From Bacteroidales bacterium (GTDB taxonomy: Bacteria > Bacteroidota > Bacteroidia > Bacteroidales > NBLH01): 7,327 nt of DNA. Positions 6,338 through 7,327 of this stretch are shown one piece after another; within the stretch, counting starts at the first letter, position 1; each line of letters begins with the position of its first letter. The DNA is taken from positions 1 through 7,327 of the forward strand of contig JALWNR010000124.1 of assembly GCA_027083715.1 (NCBI GenBank). The letters are read 5' to 3'. Below the pieces are notes generated by a model. It was not told where the DNA came from. It searched no databases and was given only the letters and a program-made list of their open reading frames with translations. The position numbers and the translations under genes are program-made.

Positions 6338-6913
6338 ATGGCAGAATATTATTTTATTAATCAAAAAATAGTAACACTCGATAACAATATTTCACTTGGC
6401 ACTATCGATTCAAATAATGAGCTTGAACCGATTAATTTGTTAAAAGGGAAAAAGCTTTCGCCAGAACCTAAGTATATTAACATAGAACTATCGGATAATA
6501 GTGGTAATTTTTATCCGGATATTATCAGTGTTCCTATTACGCTTTATTCTGACAAAATAAAAAACTGTCTTGATGAATGTGAGGTAAACAATATTGATTA
6601 TTATCCCGTAAAAATACTCGATAAAAAAACAAATTCTGTGAATACCAAATATTGGTTTGCACATATTCGTGGGCGTATTCCATGTTTAGACATTGAAAAC
6701 TCAGATACAGAAATAGATATATTTGGCGATGGAGTAGATTTTAAATCTTTTAGTATTGATGAATCAAAAACGAGGGGTTTGCAAATTTTTCGGCTCGATG
6801 AGCTTGGACGCTTAGTTATCATTAATCAAAGAATTTATTCTGCTTTGGTAGCACTGAGACTAAAAGGAGTTATAATGAAAAACACGCGAGACTACGATGG
6901 TCACGGTATGTAG
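6338..6913 (+). CDS. Imm11/DUF1629-type immunity protein, stand-alone
   Basis: A 191-residue cytosolic protein resembling the Imm11 (DUF1629, MXAN_0049-type) immunity family, whose members are found beside polymorphic toxins and are thought to neutralise them by direct binding. Family-like landmarks are NNIDYYPVKILDKKT (84-98), the strand YWFAHIRGRIPCLDIENSD (105-123), and the most diagnostic C-terminal stretch at 137-180. That stretch reads SFSIDESKTRGLQIFRLDE, then LVIINQRIYSALV, then LKGVIM. No signal peptide or membrane segment is present, and the length is normal for the family. The ATG at 6338 is preceded by AAAAGG 11 nt upstream, a weak and rather distant Shine-Dalgarno-like run. The usual partner, a large toxin gene just upstream, is absent from the window. 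It may be an orphan immunity gene retained for defence against neighbours' toxins, or its partner may lie beyond the right edge. The family call is by motif memory and is fairly, not fully, secure. Confidence 0.72.
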   Translation: MAEYYFINQKIVTLDNNISLGTIDSNNELEPINLLKGKKLSPEPKYINIELSDNSGNFYPDIISVPITLYSDKIKNCLDECEVNNIDYYPVKILDKKTNSVNTKYWFAHIRGRIPCLDIENSDTEIDIFGDGVDFKSFSIDESKTRGLQIFRLDELGRLVIINQRIYSALVALRLKGVIMKNTRDYDGHGM

Positions 6914-7074
6914 GCTGTTCGATTAATATTAAGTTCTTAAATTTTAATAATCACCCAATAAATTTCAGTAAATCTTTTTCCGATACTTTCTTAAATTTTC
7001 TTATTCATTTACGACAGAACAAGCATTACACATCGATGAATAAATAGTGCAATTTACAGTATATAATTTATTGT

Positions 7075-7104
7075 TTAAGTAAAATTTTGCATTAAGTAAA
7101 ATTT
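7075..7104. repeat. 13-bp direct repeat TTAAGTAAAATTT, two copies
   Basis: TTAAGTAAAATTT occurs identically at 7075-7087 and 7092-7104, a 17-bp period separated by TGCA. It could be a paired binding site or a small duplication. In DNA this AT-rich a 13-bp exact repeat at short distance is noteworthy but not decisive. Confidence 0.6.
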
Positions 7105-7296
7105 ATATCCAATATATAATAATTGATTATCTTATGTTGTTATATTTATAAAAATCAATGATTAATAACTCTAAAAAATGGGATTATGAAAAAAATCATA
7201 TTATTAAATTTAACCCGAATTTCGAGACATTTTTTTTAAAGTAAAACCAAATAGCTAACTTTAGCGGATAGCAGAAGCATAAGCCTGTTAATACAA

Positions 7297-7318
7297 TACA
7301 GCAAGAAAACTTGCTGTA
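7297..7318. other. Perfect 9-bp hairpin (TACAGCAAG / CTTGCTGTA)
   Basis: TACAGCAAG (7297-7305) and CTTGCTGTA (7310-7318) pair perfectly around an AAAA loop. This is the most stable inverted repeat in the right-hand intergenic region. On the + strand it is followed by ATAATCTGG, not a T run. On the - strand it is followed by TTGTATTAAC, only modestly T-rich. It may be a terminator for a gene entering from the right, a leader structure, or a binding palindrome; the window ends too soon to decide. Confidence 0.5.
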
Positions 7319-7327
7319 ATAATCTGG

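Larger units (their letters stand above)
6914..7327. other. Long AT-rich stretch without a credible gene
   Basis: These 414 bp hold no open frame of useful length on either strand and no tRNA- or rRNA-like sequence that I recognise. The only coding candidate is a 17-codon frame at 7186-7239 (MKKIILLNLTRISRHFF), which is too short to support. Visible structure is limited to a 13-bp direct repeat, a palindromic CATCGATG (7031-7038), a weak promoter-like TAACTTTA (7256-7263, one mismatch to TAnnTTTG) and a strong hairpin near the right edge. The region could be the promoter and leader of a gene beyond the window. Confidence 0.6.

Noticed and set aside
7186..7239. 17-codon frame MKKIILLNLTRISRHFF resembling the start of a secreted protein
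   Set aside because: It ends after 17 codons, and shifting frame at the T run gives stops within a few codons, so neither an intact gene nor a simple frameshifted one is supported.

Overview
The window is AT-rich chromosomal DNA that looks like Bacteroidota. The evidence is the gene order fabF - rnc - IPExxxVDY-family gene, start regions that are A-rich with no strong Shine-Dalgarno sequence, and several close matches to the Bacteroidota promoter element TAnnTTTG. The order or genus cannot be fixed from this sequence.

Layout. Positions 1-905 hold the 3' part of fabF (beta-ketoacyl-ACP synthase II). It is followed after 5 nt by rnc (RNase III, GTG start) and then by a small IPExxxVDY-family gene (TTG start) at 1674-2078. 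These three form a left-hand housekeeping block on the + strand. It meets a convergent M20 metallodipeptidase gene (2067-3431, - strand) tail to tail, with a 12-bp overlap of the coding ends. A 271-bp divergent intergenic region (3432-3702) separates the dipeptidase from a 724-codon + strand gene.

That large gene (3703-5877) is the most interesting item. It has the full length, about 16 membrane segments and the landmark motifs of a membrane-integral pyrophosphatase (HppA, H+/Na+-pumping PPase). However, almost every pyrophosphate- and Mg-binding Asp, Lys and Asn of the active site is replaced. The residues that line the ion gate in the family (Arg184, Asp236, Glu239, Lys711 here) are kept. 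The frame is open and undamaged, so it reads as a selected pseudoenzyme or repurposed membrane protein rather than a decaying gene. Immediately downstream (34 bp, same strand) is an 83-codon gene built almost entirely of six V-D-S-F-P-D repeats, probably co-transcribed with it.

The right end is accessory in character. It has a stand-alone Imm11/DUF1629-type immunity protein gene (6338-6913) with no toxin beside it, then 414 bp of very AT-rich DNA without a credible gene. That stretch carries a 13-bp direct repeat and, near the end, a perfect 9-bp hairpin.

All family calls come from reading motifs. No database search was run, and residue numbers of reference mPPases are recalled from the literature on the Vigna radiata and Thermotoga maritima enzymes.
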